The notes under the pieces were generated by a model. The model had not been told where the DNA came from and did no database searches. It saw nothing but the letters and a program-made list of their open reading frames with translations. The position numbers and the translations under genes were made by a program. Source: Achromobacter sp. UMC71 (GTDB taxonomy: Bacteria; Pseudomonadota; Gammaproteobacteria; Burkholderiales; Burkholderiaceae_B). Taken from it: a DNA stretch of 64,000 nt. Positions 34,730 through 43,654 of the stretch are shown here, one piece after another. The first letter of the stretch is position 1, and the number at the start of each line of letters is the position of its first letter. Location of the stretch: contig NZ_LZZT01000031.1 of NCBI RefSeq assembly GCF_014170305.1, forward strand, positions 1-64,000, given 5' to 3'.

Positions 34730-36156
34730 TACGGCTTCTCCGCGTCGGCGGGCGTCTTGCCGGGTTCGAGCCAGCCACGTAGTTGATGCAGCAGCACTTC
34801 GCGCTGTTCGGCCGACAACCTGGGCACCGGAGCCCGGCGGCGACCCAGCAGCAGCAATAGGATCAATCCCACCCCGCCTACCGCCAATAGCAGCGCGATC
34901 GCCAGGCGCGGCGTCCATTCGAATTCCGTGCGCAATCGCTGCGGCTCGATCGCCTTGGCCACCGTCATGCCCGCGTCTTGCACCACCACGCCGCTGCGCG
35001 CAGCCATCTGCTCGGTGCTGTAGACAATGACCGTATCGCCGCGCTCGACCTGAGCGCCCGCGGCGTTGCCCACCAGCGTCTTCAGGCGTTCCAGCGCCAC
35101 GCCGTCCATGGGCCCGCGCACCACGGCGGTAACGCCCATCTTCATGATGACGCCAGGCGTCGATACGATCTCTTCGACCTTGCGGCCTGCCTGGTAGTCG
35201 GTTTCGTTGTCCGTGCCAGAGCCGGCTTTGCGGCCATTGTTGACGCCGGTGCCCGGCTCGCCGTCGCGGTTCGAACGCCGTTCTCGCACCACCACACCGG
35301 TGGGTTGTCCCTTGCCGGCGGGGGAGTATGGCAACACGTCTTCGGTCGTGATTCGAATGCGGTCCATGTTCAACAGCACGTCCACCGTCGCCACCACCGT
35401 GCCGCTGCCAAAGGTCTGGTCCAGCATGCCGGTGACCTTGCGGGTCAGGTATTCCTCGGTCGAACGCTTGAGCGCCAGACGCGTGTCGGCTGACGCCGCG
35501 CCATCCGGTTCGCCCGCGCCTGCCGTCAAGGCCACACCGTTCTGGTTGACGATCGTGACGTTGCGAGATTCGATATCCGGGATCGACGCCGATACCAACC
35601 GCTGGATGCCCAGCACCTGCTCGGGCGACAGGCTGCGGCCGTCGCGCAGCGCCACCGCGATGGACGCCGTTGGTACACCCGCGCCCCGATGGAACAGCCC
35701 CTGCTCCGGCATCGCGATCAGCACCCGCGCCGATTCCACATTCGTCAGCGAAAGGATCGTGCGCGTGATTTCACCTTGCAGCGCGCGCTGGTAGTTGATG
35801 CGCTGAGCAAATTCCGTCATGCCGAAGTCGGCATTGTTGAATAGCTCGAACCCCACCGCGCCATGCAGCGGCAGATCCTGGCCCAACAGGCGGATGCGGG
35901 TTTTGTGCACCACCTCCTGCGGCACCAGGATGGCGGTGCCATCCGCTTCCAGCCGATAAGGAATCTTCTGCTTATCCAGCTCGCTCAGCATCACCGAGGC
36001 GTCCTGCGGCTTCATGCCTGAGAACAGTACCTGGTAATTGGCGCGAGTCAGCATCCACCCCGCAATCGCCACCGTCGCCACGATGACCACGGCCCCTGCG
36101 ATCAAGGTGTAGCGGTTACGCCGATCCAGGCGCGTCCAAAACTCCGATAAAGACAT
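34729..36156 (-). CDS. fliF: MS-ring protein FliF
   Basis: 475 residues (typically about 550). N-terminal membrane segment (TLIAGAVVIVATVAIAGWML), ring-building domains (YQVLFSGMKPQDASVMLSEL; ARVLIAMPEQGLFHR), a long beta-collar insertion, and a second membrane segment near 423-442 (LAIALLLAVGGVGLILLLLL). The short cytoplasmic tail (RLSAEQREVLLHQLRGW...) differs from the usual FliG-binding end and may fit the reduced protein encoded next. FliF is the base on which the export gate, C-ring and rod assemble. Confidence 0.95.
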   Translation of the reverse strand: MSLSEFWTRLDRRNRYTLIAGAVVIVATVAIAGWMLTRANYQVLFSGMKPQDASVMLSELDKQKIPYRLEADGTAILVPQEVVHKTRIRLLGQDLPLHGAVGFELFNNADFGMTEFAQRINYQRALQGEITRTILSLTNVESARVLIAMPEQGLFHRGAGVPTASIAVALRDGRSLSPEQVLGIQRLVSASIPDIESRNVTIVNQNGVALTAGAGEPDGAASADTRLALKRSTEEYLTRKVTGMLDQTFGSGTVVATVDVLLNMDRIRITTEDVLPYSPAGKGQPTGVVVRERRSNRDGEPGTGVNNGRKAGSGTDNETDYQAGRKVEEIVSTPGVIMKMGVTAVVRGPMDGVALERLKTLVGNAAGAQVERGDTVIVYSTEQMAARSGVVVQDAGMTVAKAIEPQRLRTEFEWTPRLAIALLLAVGGVGLILLLLLGRRRAPVPRLSAEQREVLLHQLRGWLEPGKTPADAEKP

Positions 36157-36173
36157 TTCAGGTCAACCCCGGT

Positions 36174-36476
36174 TCAAATCTGCATACGCATGACTTCTTG
36201 ATATGCGTCCAACAGACGGTTGCGCACTTGCAGGAACAACTGGAAGCTGGCCTTGGCCTCTTCCATATGGATCATGACTTGGTGCAGGTTCTGTACATCG
36301 CCGACGGCCAGCCGCTGGGCGTCGGTCTCCGTTTGCAGCAGTGTGCGGTTCACGCCCGTCAGGCCTGAATGCACCAAGGCATCGAACTGCGCCGCCGCAG
36401 GGACTGCTGCGGTTGACGCCTGGGCCTGAACCTGAACGGCGGCGGACTGCAACGCATCGATCGCGGCAATGGTCAT
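36174..36476 (-). CDS. fliE: FliE, MS-ring/rod adaptor
   Basis: 100 residues with the FliE pattern: Ala/Gln-rich start, then TLLQTETDAQRLAVGDVQNL, HQVMIHMEEAKASFQLFLQV and a C-terminus RLLDAYQEVMRMQI. FliE is the first exported subunit and links FliF to the proximal rod. It overlaps flgC by four bases and precedes fliF by 17 bases. Confidence 0.92.
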   Translation of the reverse strand: MTIAAIDALQSAAVQVQAQASTAAVPAAAQFDALVHSGLTGVNRTLLQTETDAQRLAVGDVQNLHQVMIHMEEAKASFQLFLQVRNRLLDAYQEVMRMQI

Positions 36477-36910
36477 TGACGGCCTCCGATCTCCAGAGCC
36501 TTCATCGCCATGGATTTAGCCGCATTGAAGGCCGCCACGTCGGCCTCGTAGGCGCGGCTGGCCACCATCAGCGTCATCATCTCGGTCAGCGTGTCCACGC
36601 CCGGATAGGAGACATAGCCGTCCTTGTCCGCCTGTGGATGCCCGGGCTCGTAGACCCGTCGAGCCGGCGCCCGATACGGCGCCACGCTCAGGCTTTGACC
36701 CACCGACAAGCCCTGTTCGACCATTGCACCGAAATTGCGGGCGGCGGGCGTCGCTCGTGCCGACGACATCACTCGCAGCGGCTGGAAGCCCGCGCCCTTG
36801 GCTGTCAGTGGCGTATTGGCGTTGGCCAGGTTCAGCGCGGCAACGTCCGCGCGCAGCTTCTCGGCGCTCATGCCGGCGGCGCTGATGGCGAATGCGCTCT
36901 GGTAGTCCAT
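36473..36910 (-). CDS. flgC: Proximal rod protein FlgC
   Basis: 145 residues with the rod/hook N-terminal helix (FAISAAGMSAEKLRADVAAL, NLANANTPLTAKG) and the C-terminal helix (YPGVDTLTEMMTLMVASRAY, EADVAAFNAAKSMAMKALEI). GGGAGG eight bases before the ATG at 36910 fixes the start; a TTG two codons earlier is too close to that site. Two bases after flgB. Confidence 0.93.
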   Translation of the reverse strand: MDYQSAFAISAAGMSAEKLRADVAALNLANANTPLTAKGAGFQPLRVMSSARATPAARNFGAMVEQGLSVGQSLSVAPYRAPARRVYEPGHPQADKDGYVSYPGVDTLTEMMTLMVASRAYEADVAAFNAAKSMAMKALEIGGRQ

Positions 36911-36912
36911 GC

Positions 36913-37290
36913 TCAACGCCTCCCGTCATTCAGGGCCGACTCGACCAGCGCGTACTGCCCATTGAGCGACTTGACCAGCGCCTGGTAGTGCAAGGCATTG
37001 CGGGCCAGGCCCGCGACTTCCTGGTCGATGGCCACGCCATTGGCGCCGTAGGGCACATTCGACGTCGGGCTTTCGAGCACCAGGCGCGGCGCGGGCAAGT
37101 CCTGCAAGGCGATGCGTCCGTTGCGGTCCAGCGCGGCGGCCGCCGATGGCATCAGTTCCTCGAACTGCACCCGCATCGGCGTATAGCCTGCGGTATTGAC
37201 GTTGGCGATATTGGCCGCGCCGGCCTGTTGGCGCAGGCTGGCGGCATCCAGGGCAGCGCCCAGGGCGGCTAGCGTAACGGGATCAATCAT
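36913..37290 (-). CDS. flgB: Proximal rod protein FlgB
   Basis: 125 residues (MIDPVTLAALGAALDAASLR, then QQAGAANIANVNTAGYTPMR), ending in the conserved helix VDQ-like segment GVAIDQEVAGLARNALHYQA. FlgB sits at the base of the rod with FlgC and FliE. Length and motifs are normal. Confidence 0.92.
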   Translation of the reverse strand: MIDPVTLAALGAALDAASLRQQAGAANIANVNTAGYTPMRVQFEELMPSAAAALDRNGRIALQDLPAPRLVLESPTSNVPYGANGVAIDQEVAGLARNALHYQALVKSLNGQYALVESALNDGRR

Positions 37291-37311
37291 GGCGTGATGG
37301 GCTCATTGGGT

Positions 37312-38451
37312 TTACTGGATGATGAGATCGGCATGCAGTGCGCCGGCCGTCTTGATGGCACGCAGGATGGAAATGATGTCGCGCGTGCTGGTGCGAATCT
37401 TGGTCAGCGCCTGGACCAAATCGGCCACCGTGCTGCCTTCGGACATGACGAAGGCGCTGGCCTCGCCGTCGCGTACGTCAATACTGGAGTTGGACACGAC
37501 TTCGGTGCGAATACCGGCGCCATCGCCCTGGCGCACGAAGATAGGTTGCGACACCTGGTTGTCGGTCACGATGGAAATGCGCAGATCGCCGTGCGAAATC
37601 GCTACCTTGGACAGCCGCACGTTGCCGCCGGACACCACCGTGCCAGTACGCTCATCCAGGATCACCTTGGCGCGCTGGTCGGGCGTGATCGACAGCGCTT
37701 CGATGCGCGACACGAATGTCACCAGATCGTCGCGTTCGAATTCCGGCACTCGGATATCCACACCCGCGGCGTCGCGCGCCTTGGCCAGCGGCCGGCCCAG
37801 CGCCCGGTTGATCTCGGCCGCAACGCGGCCGGCCGTGGTGTAGTCGGGGTTGGCCAACAGGAAGGTCATCGTGCCCTCCTCCGTCAGCATCTGTGCGTTC
37901 ACGCCCACTTCCACCGTCGCCCCACCGGGAATGGAGCCCGCGGTCGGGTGGTTCTTCTGCACCACGTTGCCGTTCATGTCGTAGCGGTAGCCGCCCACCG
38001 ACAGCGAGCCCTGCGCCAGCGCGTATATCTTGCCGTTAGGCGCCTTCAGCGCCGTCACCAGCAGGTTGCCGCCCACCAGGCTCCGAGCGTCGCCGGCCGA
38101 CGTCACCACCACATCGATGGCGTCTCCCGGACGCGCGAAAGGCGGCAGCATGGCACTGACCATCACCACTGCCACGTTGCGGCTTTGCACCTGATCCGGC
38201 GCCACGGTCAGGTCGAACTGCGAATACACGTTCGCCATCGCTTGACGCGTGGTTTTATTGGACGGCGAGTCACCCGTGCCAGCCAGGCCGGCCACGATGC
38301 CGTAGCCCACGAGCGAGTTCTCGCGCCAGCCCTTGAGCTTGCCAAGGTCCTTGATGCGCACAACCTCGCTATCGGCCGCCCGCACCGCCAAGGCGGATTG
38401 CGACGTCACCAGAGCCCCCACCATCACCAGTACTGCGATCCTCGCGCGCAT
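37312..38451 (-). CDS. flgI: P-ring protein FlgI
   Basis: 379 residues from ATG 38451, which shares a base with the flgH stop (TGATG). N-terminal signal peptide (MRARIAVLVMVGALVTSQSA), then RIKDLGKLKGWRENSLVGYG, GIVAGLAGTGDSPSNKTTRQ and NVYSQFDLTVAPDQVQSRNV, all typical of FlgI. The mature protein forms the bushing in the peptidoglycan layer. Its presence with FlgH and FlgA shows that the structure is meant to cross the outer membrane. Confidence 0.96.
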   Translation of the reverse strand: MRARIAVLVMVGALVTSQSALAVRAADSEVVRIKDLGKLKGWRENSLVGYGIVAGLAGTGDSPSNKTTRQAMANVYSQFDLTVAPDQVQSRNVAVVMVSAMLPPFARPGDAIDVVVTSAGDARSLVGGNLLVTALKAPNGKIYALAQGSLSVGGYRYDMNGNVVQKNHPTAGSIPGGATVEVGVNAQMLTEEGTMTFLLANPDYTTAGRVAAEINRALGRPLAKARDAAGVDIRVPEFERDDLVTFVSRIEALSITPDQRAKVILDERTGTVVSGGNVRLSKVAISHGDLRISIVTDNQVSQPIFVRQGDGAGIRTEVVSNSSIDVRDGEASAFVMSEGSTVADLVQALTKIRTSTRDIISILRAIKTAGALHADLIIQ

Positions 38452-39050
38452 CAGAAGCCCAACCAATTGAGAAAACGGTTCCACCAGGCAGGGCGCTGTC
38501 GCCCTGCCAATTCGCCTTCGCCCATGTATATGATTTCGGCTTCCGCCAGGCGGGTGGACAGCACCACGTTGCCCGGCGAAATGTCCTGCGGCCGCACCCT
38601 GCCCTTGACGTGAATTTTTTGTTGCTCGTCGTTCACGGTCAGCAACTGATCGCCCTTGACATACAGATCGCCGTTGGGCGCGATGTCCACCACGTTCACG
38701 GACATCTGCGCCAACAACCGACCCGATCGCTGGGTCTTGCCGCCCCCCTCGAAATCGCTGTCCACCTCCAGTCCACCGGCCGTCGTCGGCCGGCGCGAGA
38801 GACGGAATTCCGCATCGATGCTGGATTTGCGGCCCGTCGAGGTGTCGGCCGAACTGGTCGCCGACGACGTTTCGACCACCTGGATGGTCAGCACGTCGCC
38901 AATCCGGGCGGCCTTGCGGTCCGTGCCCAGGGAGCGGTACAGCGCCGGGTCATACAGGCTTTCGGCCTGTGCGGCTACCGCCGCCAACGCCAGCACCAGG
39001 CCCATTGCCCGTGCGGCAGCCGCGCGTGCCAAGACAGCATTCAACTTCAT
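38451..39050 (-). CDS. flgH: L-ring protein FlgH without a lipobox cysteine
   Basis: 199 residues starting MKLNAVLARAAAARAMGLVL, with a signal peptide cleaved near AAQAES. FlgH motifs are present: RKAARIGDVLTIQVVETSSA, SVNVVDIAPNGDLYVKGDQL, GRVRPQDISPGNVVLSTRLA, ending WWNRFLNWLGF. FlgH is usually a lipoprotein, but there is no Cys at the end of this signal peptide, so the mature protein would be non-lipidated. It overlaps flgA by four bases. Confidence 0.93.
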   Translation of the reverse strand: MKLNAVLARAAAARAMGLVLALAAVAAQAESLYDPALYRSLGTDRKAARIGDVLTIQVVETSSATSSADTSTGRKSSIDAEFRLSRRPTTAGGLEVDSDFEGGGKTQRSGRLLAQMSVNVVDIAPNGDLYVKGDQLLTVNDEQQKIHVKGRVRPQDISPGNVVLSTRLAEAEIIYMGEGELAGRQRPAWWNRFLNWLGF

Positions 39051-40009
39051 TGCACTACCTCCACCAGCCCGCCGCGTATCACGCGCGCCTGTATCGTGTC
39101 CGTGGCATTGGCTGGCAGCACCCGTAACGTGCGGTTGGCCCAACCGTCCTGCATGGCTTGCGCCGTGGTCTCGATGGTGACCGTGCCCGCGCGTACACGC
39201 AGCGCCACCTGGTCACCGCGTTCCACATCCGGCAGCGCGTCCAGCTGCGAACGCAGCAGCACGGCCCCCGAGGCCACGGCCAGGCGTGTGCGCACCGCGC
39301 CCAGCGGTTCATCCGCTGGCCAATACGCGCCGGCCAGGGCCGCCACGTCACGTTGTTCGACGGTCACGTCCGCCATCGACACCGATGCGCCCGCCGGCAA
39401 CGAGGCATTCACCCGCAGCACCGGCGCCATGGCCCGTACCTTCAGCGCCACCGGCACGGCCCGATACAACTGGCCTTTCTGCCACAGCTCGACCCATACC
39501 ACCAGGCGCGATGCCAGGGTGTCGCTTGCTGCCACTGGACGCGCCCGGAGTTCGAAGGCGCCTGCCGAGACGACGTCCGGCAAAGGATTGCCCGCCGCTT
39601 CCACCGAGAATTCTTTGAAGCGCGCCTGCAATGCCTGGCGCGCCGCGTCCTGAGCCACCTTCAGGACGGCGTCGGTATCCAGCGCGGCCGTCTTGCGCGC
39701 CACCCGCACCGAGGCGTTGCCGCGCCACTGCACCTGCCCCAGATCTTGCCCAGCGGTATCGATCCAGCGCTGCAATTCCTCGCGGCCGATCTCACGCGTT
39801 GCGCCGGCGGGCGGCACAGCGCCGATGGCCAGGCCCGCCAACGCAGGCAGCTGCTCAGCGGGCGCCTCGATGCGTGCTACATCGCCCAGCGTCAGCACCG
39901 CCGTCGGCACCCGCACCTGTGCGCGCAGGAACAGCACCGCATCGCCCTCTTGCGGCACCGCCCCGGCCACGCATGGCCACAGCATCAACAGGAAGAACAG
40001 CTTGCGCAC
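39047..40009 (-). CDS. flgA: FlgA, P-ring assembly chaperone (GTG start)
   Basis: I choose the GTG at 40009, seven bases after the flgG stop with AGGCG upstream, because it begins a good signal peptide (VRKLFFLLMLWPCVAGAVPQ); this gives 320 residues. The C-terminal SAF domain is clear: LPAGASVSMADVTVEQRDVA, LAVASGAVLLRSQLDALPDV, GDQVALRVRAGTVTIETTAQ and RTLRVLPANATDTIQARVIR. FlgA is the periplasmic chaperone for FlgI. Confidence 0.88.
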   Translation of the reverse strand: MRKLFFLLMLWPCVAGAVPQEGDAVLFLRAQVRVPTAVLTLGDVARIEAPAEQLPALAGLAIGAVPPAGATREIGREELQRWIDTAGQDLGQVQWRGNASVRVARKTAALDTDAVLKVAQDAARQALQARFKEFSVEAAGNPLPDVVSAGAFELRARPVAASDTLASRLVVWVELWQKGQLYRAVPVALKVRAMAPVLRVNASLPAGASVSMADVTVEQRDVAALAGAYWPADEPLGAVRTRLAVASGAVLLRSQLDALPDVERGDQVALRVRAGTVTIETTAQAMQDGWANRTLRVLPANATDTIQARVIRGGLVEVVQ

Positions 40010-40016
40010 GTTTCGC

Positions 40017-40799
40017 CTAGCGTCGCAGGTTATTGACAAGGCCGAGCATGTCGTCCGACGCCTGCACGACCTTGGCGTTGGCCTCATAGGCGCGTTGCGC
40101 CACCATCAGATTGACGATTTCCTCATTGAGCTGCACATTGGAAGATTCCAAAAAACCTTGCGCGTACAGCCCCAGACCGTCCTCGCCCGGGCGTCCCAAC
40201 ACGGGCTCGCCCGATCGTTCCGTCGCTTGGTACAACCCCTCGCCCAGTGAATTCAGGTCTTCCGGTGCGTTAAAACGCACCAGTTCCAGCTTGCCCAGTT
40301 CGTCGGCATCCCGACCGCCATTGCGCCAGGCCGTGACACGCCCGTCGGGCGCGATGGCCAGCTTTTCGGTATCGGCCGGCACTGAAATCGACGCCTTCAA
40401 CGGTAGGCCCGCAAGCGTCGACAACATGCCGTCTTGATCGATCTTCAAGGTGCCGCCACGGGTATAGGCCACGCCGCCGTCGGGCATGCTGACTTCCAGC
40501 AGCCCGTCACCATGAATGGCCAGATCCAGGGGCTTGCCGGTCTGCTTGATCTCGCCGGTGGTGAACGACTTGGCATTGCGCGCAATCGCCACGCCCAGCC
40601 CCATGTTGGAAGCGGGGTCCGCGCCCAGCACGCCGGCAGGCTGCCCGCCGCTGGCGGCCCGCGTCATCAGATCTTCGAACACAACATACGATTTCTTGTA
40701 GCCAGTGGTATTCATATTGGCCAGGTTCTGGGCCACGACATCCACGCCGGTCTGCTGCGCATGCATGCCGGTGGCGCCGATATACAGGGAATCGATCAT
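40017..40799 (-). CDS. flgG: Distal rod protein FlgG
   Basis: 260 residues, the normal length. MIDSLYIGATGMHAQQTGVD, VVAQNLANMNTTGYKKSYVV, FALDIAIHGDGLLEV-type centre (LDLAIHGDGLLEVSMPDG) and FLESSNVQLNEEIVNLMVAQ, RAYEANAKVVQASDDMLGLV at the C-terminus. It forms the distal rod through the P and L rings. Confidence 0.95.
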   Translation of the reverse strand: MIDSLYIGATGMHAQQTGVDVVAQNLANMNTTGYKKSYVVFEDLMTRAASGGQPAGVLGADPASNMGLGVAIARNAKSFTTGEIKQTGKPLDLAIHGDGLLEVSMPDGGVAYTRGGTLKIDQDGMLSTLAGLPLKASISVPADTEKLAIAPDGRVTAWRNGGRDADELGKLELVRFNAPEDLNSLGEGLYQATERSGEPVLGRPGEDGLGLYAQGFLESSNVQLNEEIVNLMVAQRAYEANAKVVQASDDMLGLVNNLRR

Positions 40800-40810
40800 T
40801 CGGGTTTTCC

Positions 40811-41539
40811 TTAGAATTCGCCCAGTTTCTGGACGGCACGACCGGTCATTTCGTCGATGAACTGGGCGCTCTTTTGCAGACTTTCAAAGTGGCGCATCAC
40901 GTCGATCATGCCGACCATCTCGCGCGCCGGATCCACGTTCGATCCTTCCTGATAGCCTTGCAGCACCGACGACTCGCCTTCCCGCGCCAGTTGGGCGCGG
41001 CCTTGCGCTGCCGCGTAGACGCCGCCGCCCAGTCGCGTCAGGCCTTGCGGATCCGTGAATGACGCCAGGCTCAGCTTGTCGACAAAGCGGCCCTGGTCGT
41101 AGACGTTGCCCATCGGATCAATCCGCGGTGCGGTCGACGTCAGGCGAATCTCGCCGCCCTGCCCCATGACCAGATCGCCGCTCGCCGTCGCCAGGCGACC
41201 CTGGCTATCCACATGCAATGACCCCTGCCGCCCATATAGCGTCTTGCCGTCACGGGACAGTTCAAGAAAGACGGCCTCGCCCGTGAGCGACAGGTCCAGC
41301 GGGCGGCCGGTGTAACGCACCGCGCCGGGCCGCATGTCGGAATACGTGGCCGATGGCGACGGCGCGTCAGCGCCCTGAGTGCGCCGTTCCAGCACGTCCA
41401 TCTGCGTCTCGAATGCCACGCCGTTCACGAGTTCGCGTTTGTAGGCAGGCGTGCGCACATTGGCCAGATTCACGGCGATCGCCGTCAGGCGGTCCTGATC
41501 CACGCTCATGCCCTGCCCGATCAGATTCATTATTTCCAT
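40811..41539 (-). CDS. flgF: Rod protein FlgF
   Basis: 242 residues. LTAIAVNLANVRTPAYKREL near the N-terminus, GRPLDLSLTGEAVFLELSRD in the centre, and GYQEGSNVDPAREMVGMIDV, MRHFESLQKSAQFIDEMTGR at the end follow the FlgF pattern. AGGAG is six bases before the ATG. A 36-base gap to flhA upstream is one of the larger gaps in the operon and shows no obvious promoter. Confidence 0.9.
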   Translation of the reverse strand: MEIMNLIGQGMSVDQDRLTAIAVNLANVRTPAYKRELVNGVAFETQMDVLERRTQGADAPSPSATYSDMRPGAVRYTGRPLDLSLTGEAVFLELSRDGKTLYGRQGSLHVDSQGRLATASGDLVMGQGGEIRLTSTAPRIDPMGNVYDQGRFVDKLSLASFTDPQGLTRLGGGVYAAAQGRAQLAREGESSVLQGYQEGSNVDPAREMVGMIDVMRHFESLQKSAQFIDEMTGRAVQKLGEF

Positions 41540-41575
41540 GGTTCACTCCTTGTGATTCAGTCGCGCCGACGCCTT

Positions 41576-43654
41576 TCAGGCGCGGTTCGCGGCTTCCTGC
41601 AAGGCGGCAACGGAAACCGCCGAAAATGCTTTCAGATCGATGCTGCCGGGGATCTCTGCCATGGACAGCACCCGCAGATGCGGCAACACGCGTTCGGTCA
41701 ACATGCGCAGATGGCGCCGCAGGTCCGGCGAACACAGGAGTACCGGCAGCAGATTGGCCTTCATCATGGCTTCGGCCTGCTGCACGAGACTGCCGATCAA
41801 CTGGTCCGCTACGCGCGGCTCGATCGCCAAGCGACCGCCGTTCTCAGCCGTATGGCGCAGGGAATGGCCGATATGCGCTTCGGTCAACGGGTCTAGCGTG
41901 ATGACGTGCAACGTACTGGCGTCGCCCGACAGCGAGCGGCAGATCGCCTGCCCCAGGCGCTGGCGCACCTGTTCGGCCAGAAAGCCCGGATCCCGCTGGT
42001 TGCGACCCGCATCCGCCAACACTTCCAGGATCGCCTCCAGATTGCGAATGCTGACCTTCTCGCGTACCAGCGCCTGCAGCACCTTCTGCACTTCGGTCAT
42101 GGACAGGATTCCCGGCGTCAGTTCTTCCACCAGGCCGGGCTGTGCCAAGCGCACACGCTCGAGAAGCCGGTCGGTCTCGGCGCGGGTCAATAGATTGGCG
42201 GACTCGCGCCGCAGCACCTCGGTCAGGTGCGTCATCAACACGGTAAGGCCGTCGATCAGCGTGTAGCGGCCCTGCTGCGCATTAGCCTTCTCGGATTCCT
42301 CGACCCACACCGCCGGCAAGCCGTAGGTCGGATCCCGCGTTTCGATGCCACGCACGGTCTTGGTCACGCCTGCCGGGTGGATCGCCAGCCAGCGTTCCGC
42401 CATAGCCTGGCCCTTGCCCGCCGGCACGCCATACACCACGATCTCGTAGTCGTCCGGCCCCAACCGGGTGCTGGCGCGCACCTTGACCGAGGGAATGACC
42501 ATGCCCATTTCCTGCACGTACTGGTTGCGGAATGCGGCGATACGGTCGGCGAAGCCACTGAGTTCCATCACCGACGGCAGCAAGTGCGCGCCCGCCAGGA
42601 TCTCGATGGCTTCGACCTTCAAGGCATCATAGGGGTCACCTGCCGACACAGAAGCTGGCAACGCGTCCTCTGCGGGACTGTCCGCGGCGCGCTTGGCCCG
42701 CGCCGCCCGATGCGCCGCCCAGCCCAGCGCCAGCACGGTCACCGCCAGCAGGAATGCCGGCAACGCCGGAATGCCCGGCAGCGCCATCAGCGCGAACAGA
42801 GCCGCGCACACCAGGAACAGCGTCTTGGGAAACAGCGTGATCTGGCGCGCCACTTCCTGGCTGAAATTGCCGTCCGACGCCGAACGCGTCACGATGATGC
42901 CGGTGGCCACCGCGATCACCAGCGCCGGCACCTGCGTCACAATGCCATCTCCGATCGTCAGCAAGGTATAAACGCGGATCGCCTCGCTCCAGGGAATACC
43001 CAGTTGCATCACGCCGATCACCAGGCCGCCGATGATGTTGATGGCCATGATCAGAATGCCGGCAATCGCATCGCCCTTGACGAACTTGGACGCCCCGTCC
43101 ATCGCACCATAGAAGGCGGCTTCCTTTTCCAGCGTCTTGCGGCGCACCTGTGCCTGTTCCTGGGTGATGAAACCCATGTTCAGGTCGGCGTCGATACTCA
43201 TCTGTTGGCCGGGCATGCTGTCCAGCGTGAAACGCGCCGCCACCTCGGACACGCGCTGCGCGCCGTTGGTCACCACGACGAACTGCACCACGATCAGGAT
43301 CAGGAACACGATCAGCCCGATCACATAGTTGCCACCCACCACGTAGCCGCCAATGGCCGAAATCACACTACCGGCATTCGCCTCCGACAGGATCAGCCGC
43401 GTGGCGGCAACATTCAATGACAGGCGGAACAGCGTGGCGATCAGCAGCAGCGACGGAAACGTCGAAAACTCCACCGGCCGTGTCATGTAGAACGTCAGCA
43501 GCAGGATCAGAAAGGCGAAACTGAAATTTGCCAGGATCAGGAAATCCAGCGCCCCTGGCGGAATCGGCATGAACAGGACAATCAGCACGCCCATTACCAC
43601 CAGGACCATCACGATGTCCCGGTTGCTCGCCAGCCATTGCGACAGCCGGTTCAT
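41576..43654 (-). CDS. flhA: Flagellar export gate protein FlhA
   Basis: 692 residues from ATG 43654, overlapping the flhB stop (ATGA). The N-terminal half has about eight membrane segments and the FHIPEP-family stretch with ARFTLDSMPGQQMSIDADLN, GFITQEQAQVRRKTLEKEAA. The C-terminal half (from about residue 330) is the cytoplasmic nonamer ring that receives chaperone-substrate complexes. All conserved parts are present and full length. Confidence 0.97.
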   Translation of the reverse strand: MNRLSQWLASNRDIVMVLVVMGVLIVLFMPIPPGALDFLILANFSFAFLILLLTFYMTRPVEFSTFPSLLLIATLFRLSLNVAATRLILSEANAGSVISAIGGYVVGGNYVIGLIVFLILIVVQFVVVTNGAQRVSEVAARFTLDSMPGQQMSIDADLNMGFITQEQAQVRRKTLEKEAAFYGAMDGASKFVKGDAIAGILIMAINIIGGLVIGVMQLGIPWSEAIRVYTLLTIGDGIVTQVPALVIAVATGIIVTRSASDGNFSQEVARQITLFPKTLFLVCAALFALMALPGIPALPAFLLAVTVLALGWAAHRAARAKRAADSPAEDALPASVSAGDPYDALKVEAIEILAGAHLLPSVMELSGFADRIAAFRNQYVQEMGMVIPSVKVRASTRLGPDDYEIVVYGVPAGKGQAMAERWLAIHPAGVTKTVRGIETRDPTYGLPAVWVEESEKANAQQGRYTLIDGLTVLMTHLTEVLRRESANLLTRAETDRLLERVRLAQPGLVEELTPGILSMTEVQKVLQALVREKVSIRNLEAILEVLADAGRNQRDPGFLAEQVRQRLGQAICRSLSGDASTLHVITLDPLTEAHIGHSLRHTAENGGRLAIEPRVADQLIGSLVQQAEAMMKANLLPVLLCSPDLRRHLRMLTERVLPHLRVLSMAEIPGSIDLKAFSAVSVAALQEAANRA

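Noticed and set aside
37294-38613. 439-codon plus-strand frame over flgI/flgH
   Set aside because: Shadow of FlgI and FlgH, which have clear family motifs on the minus strand.
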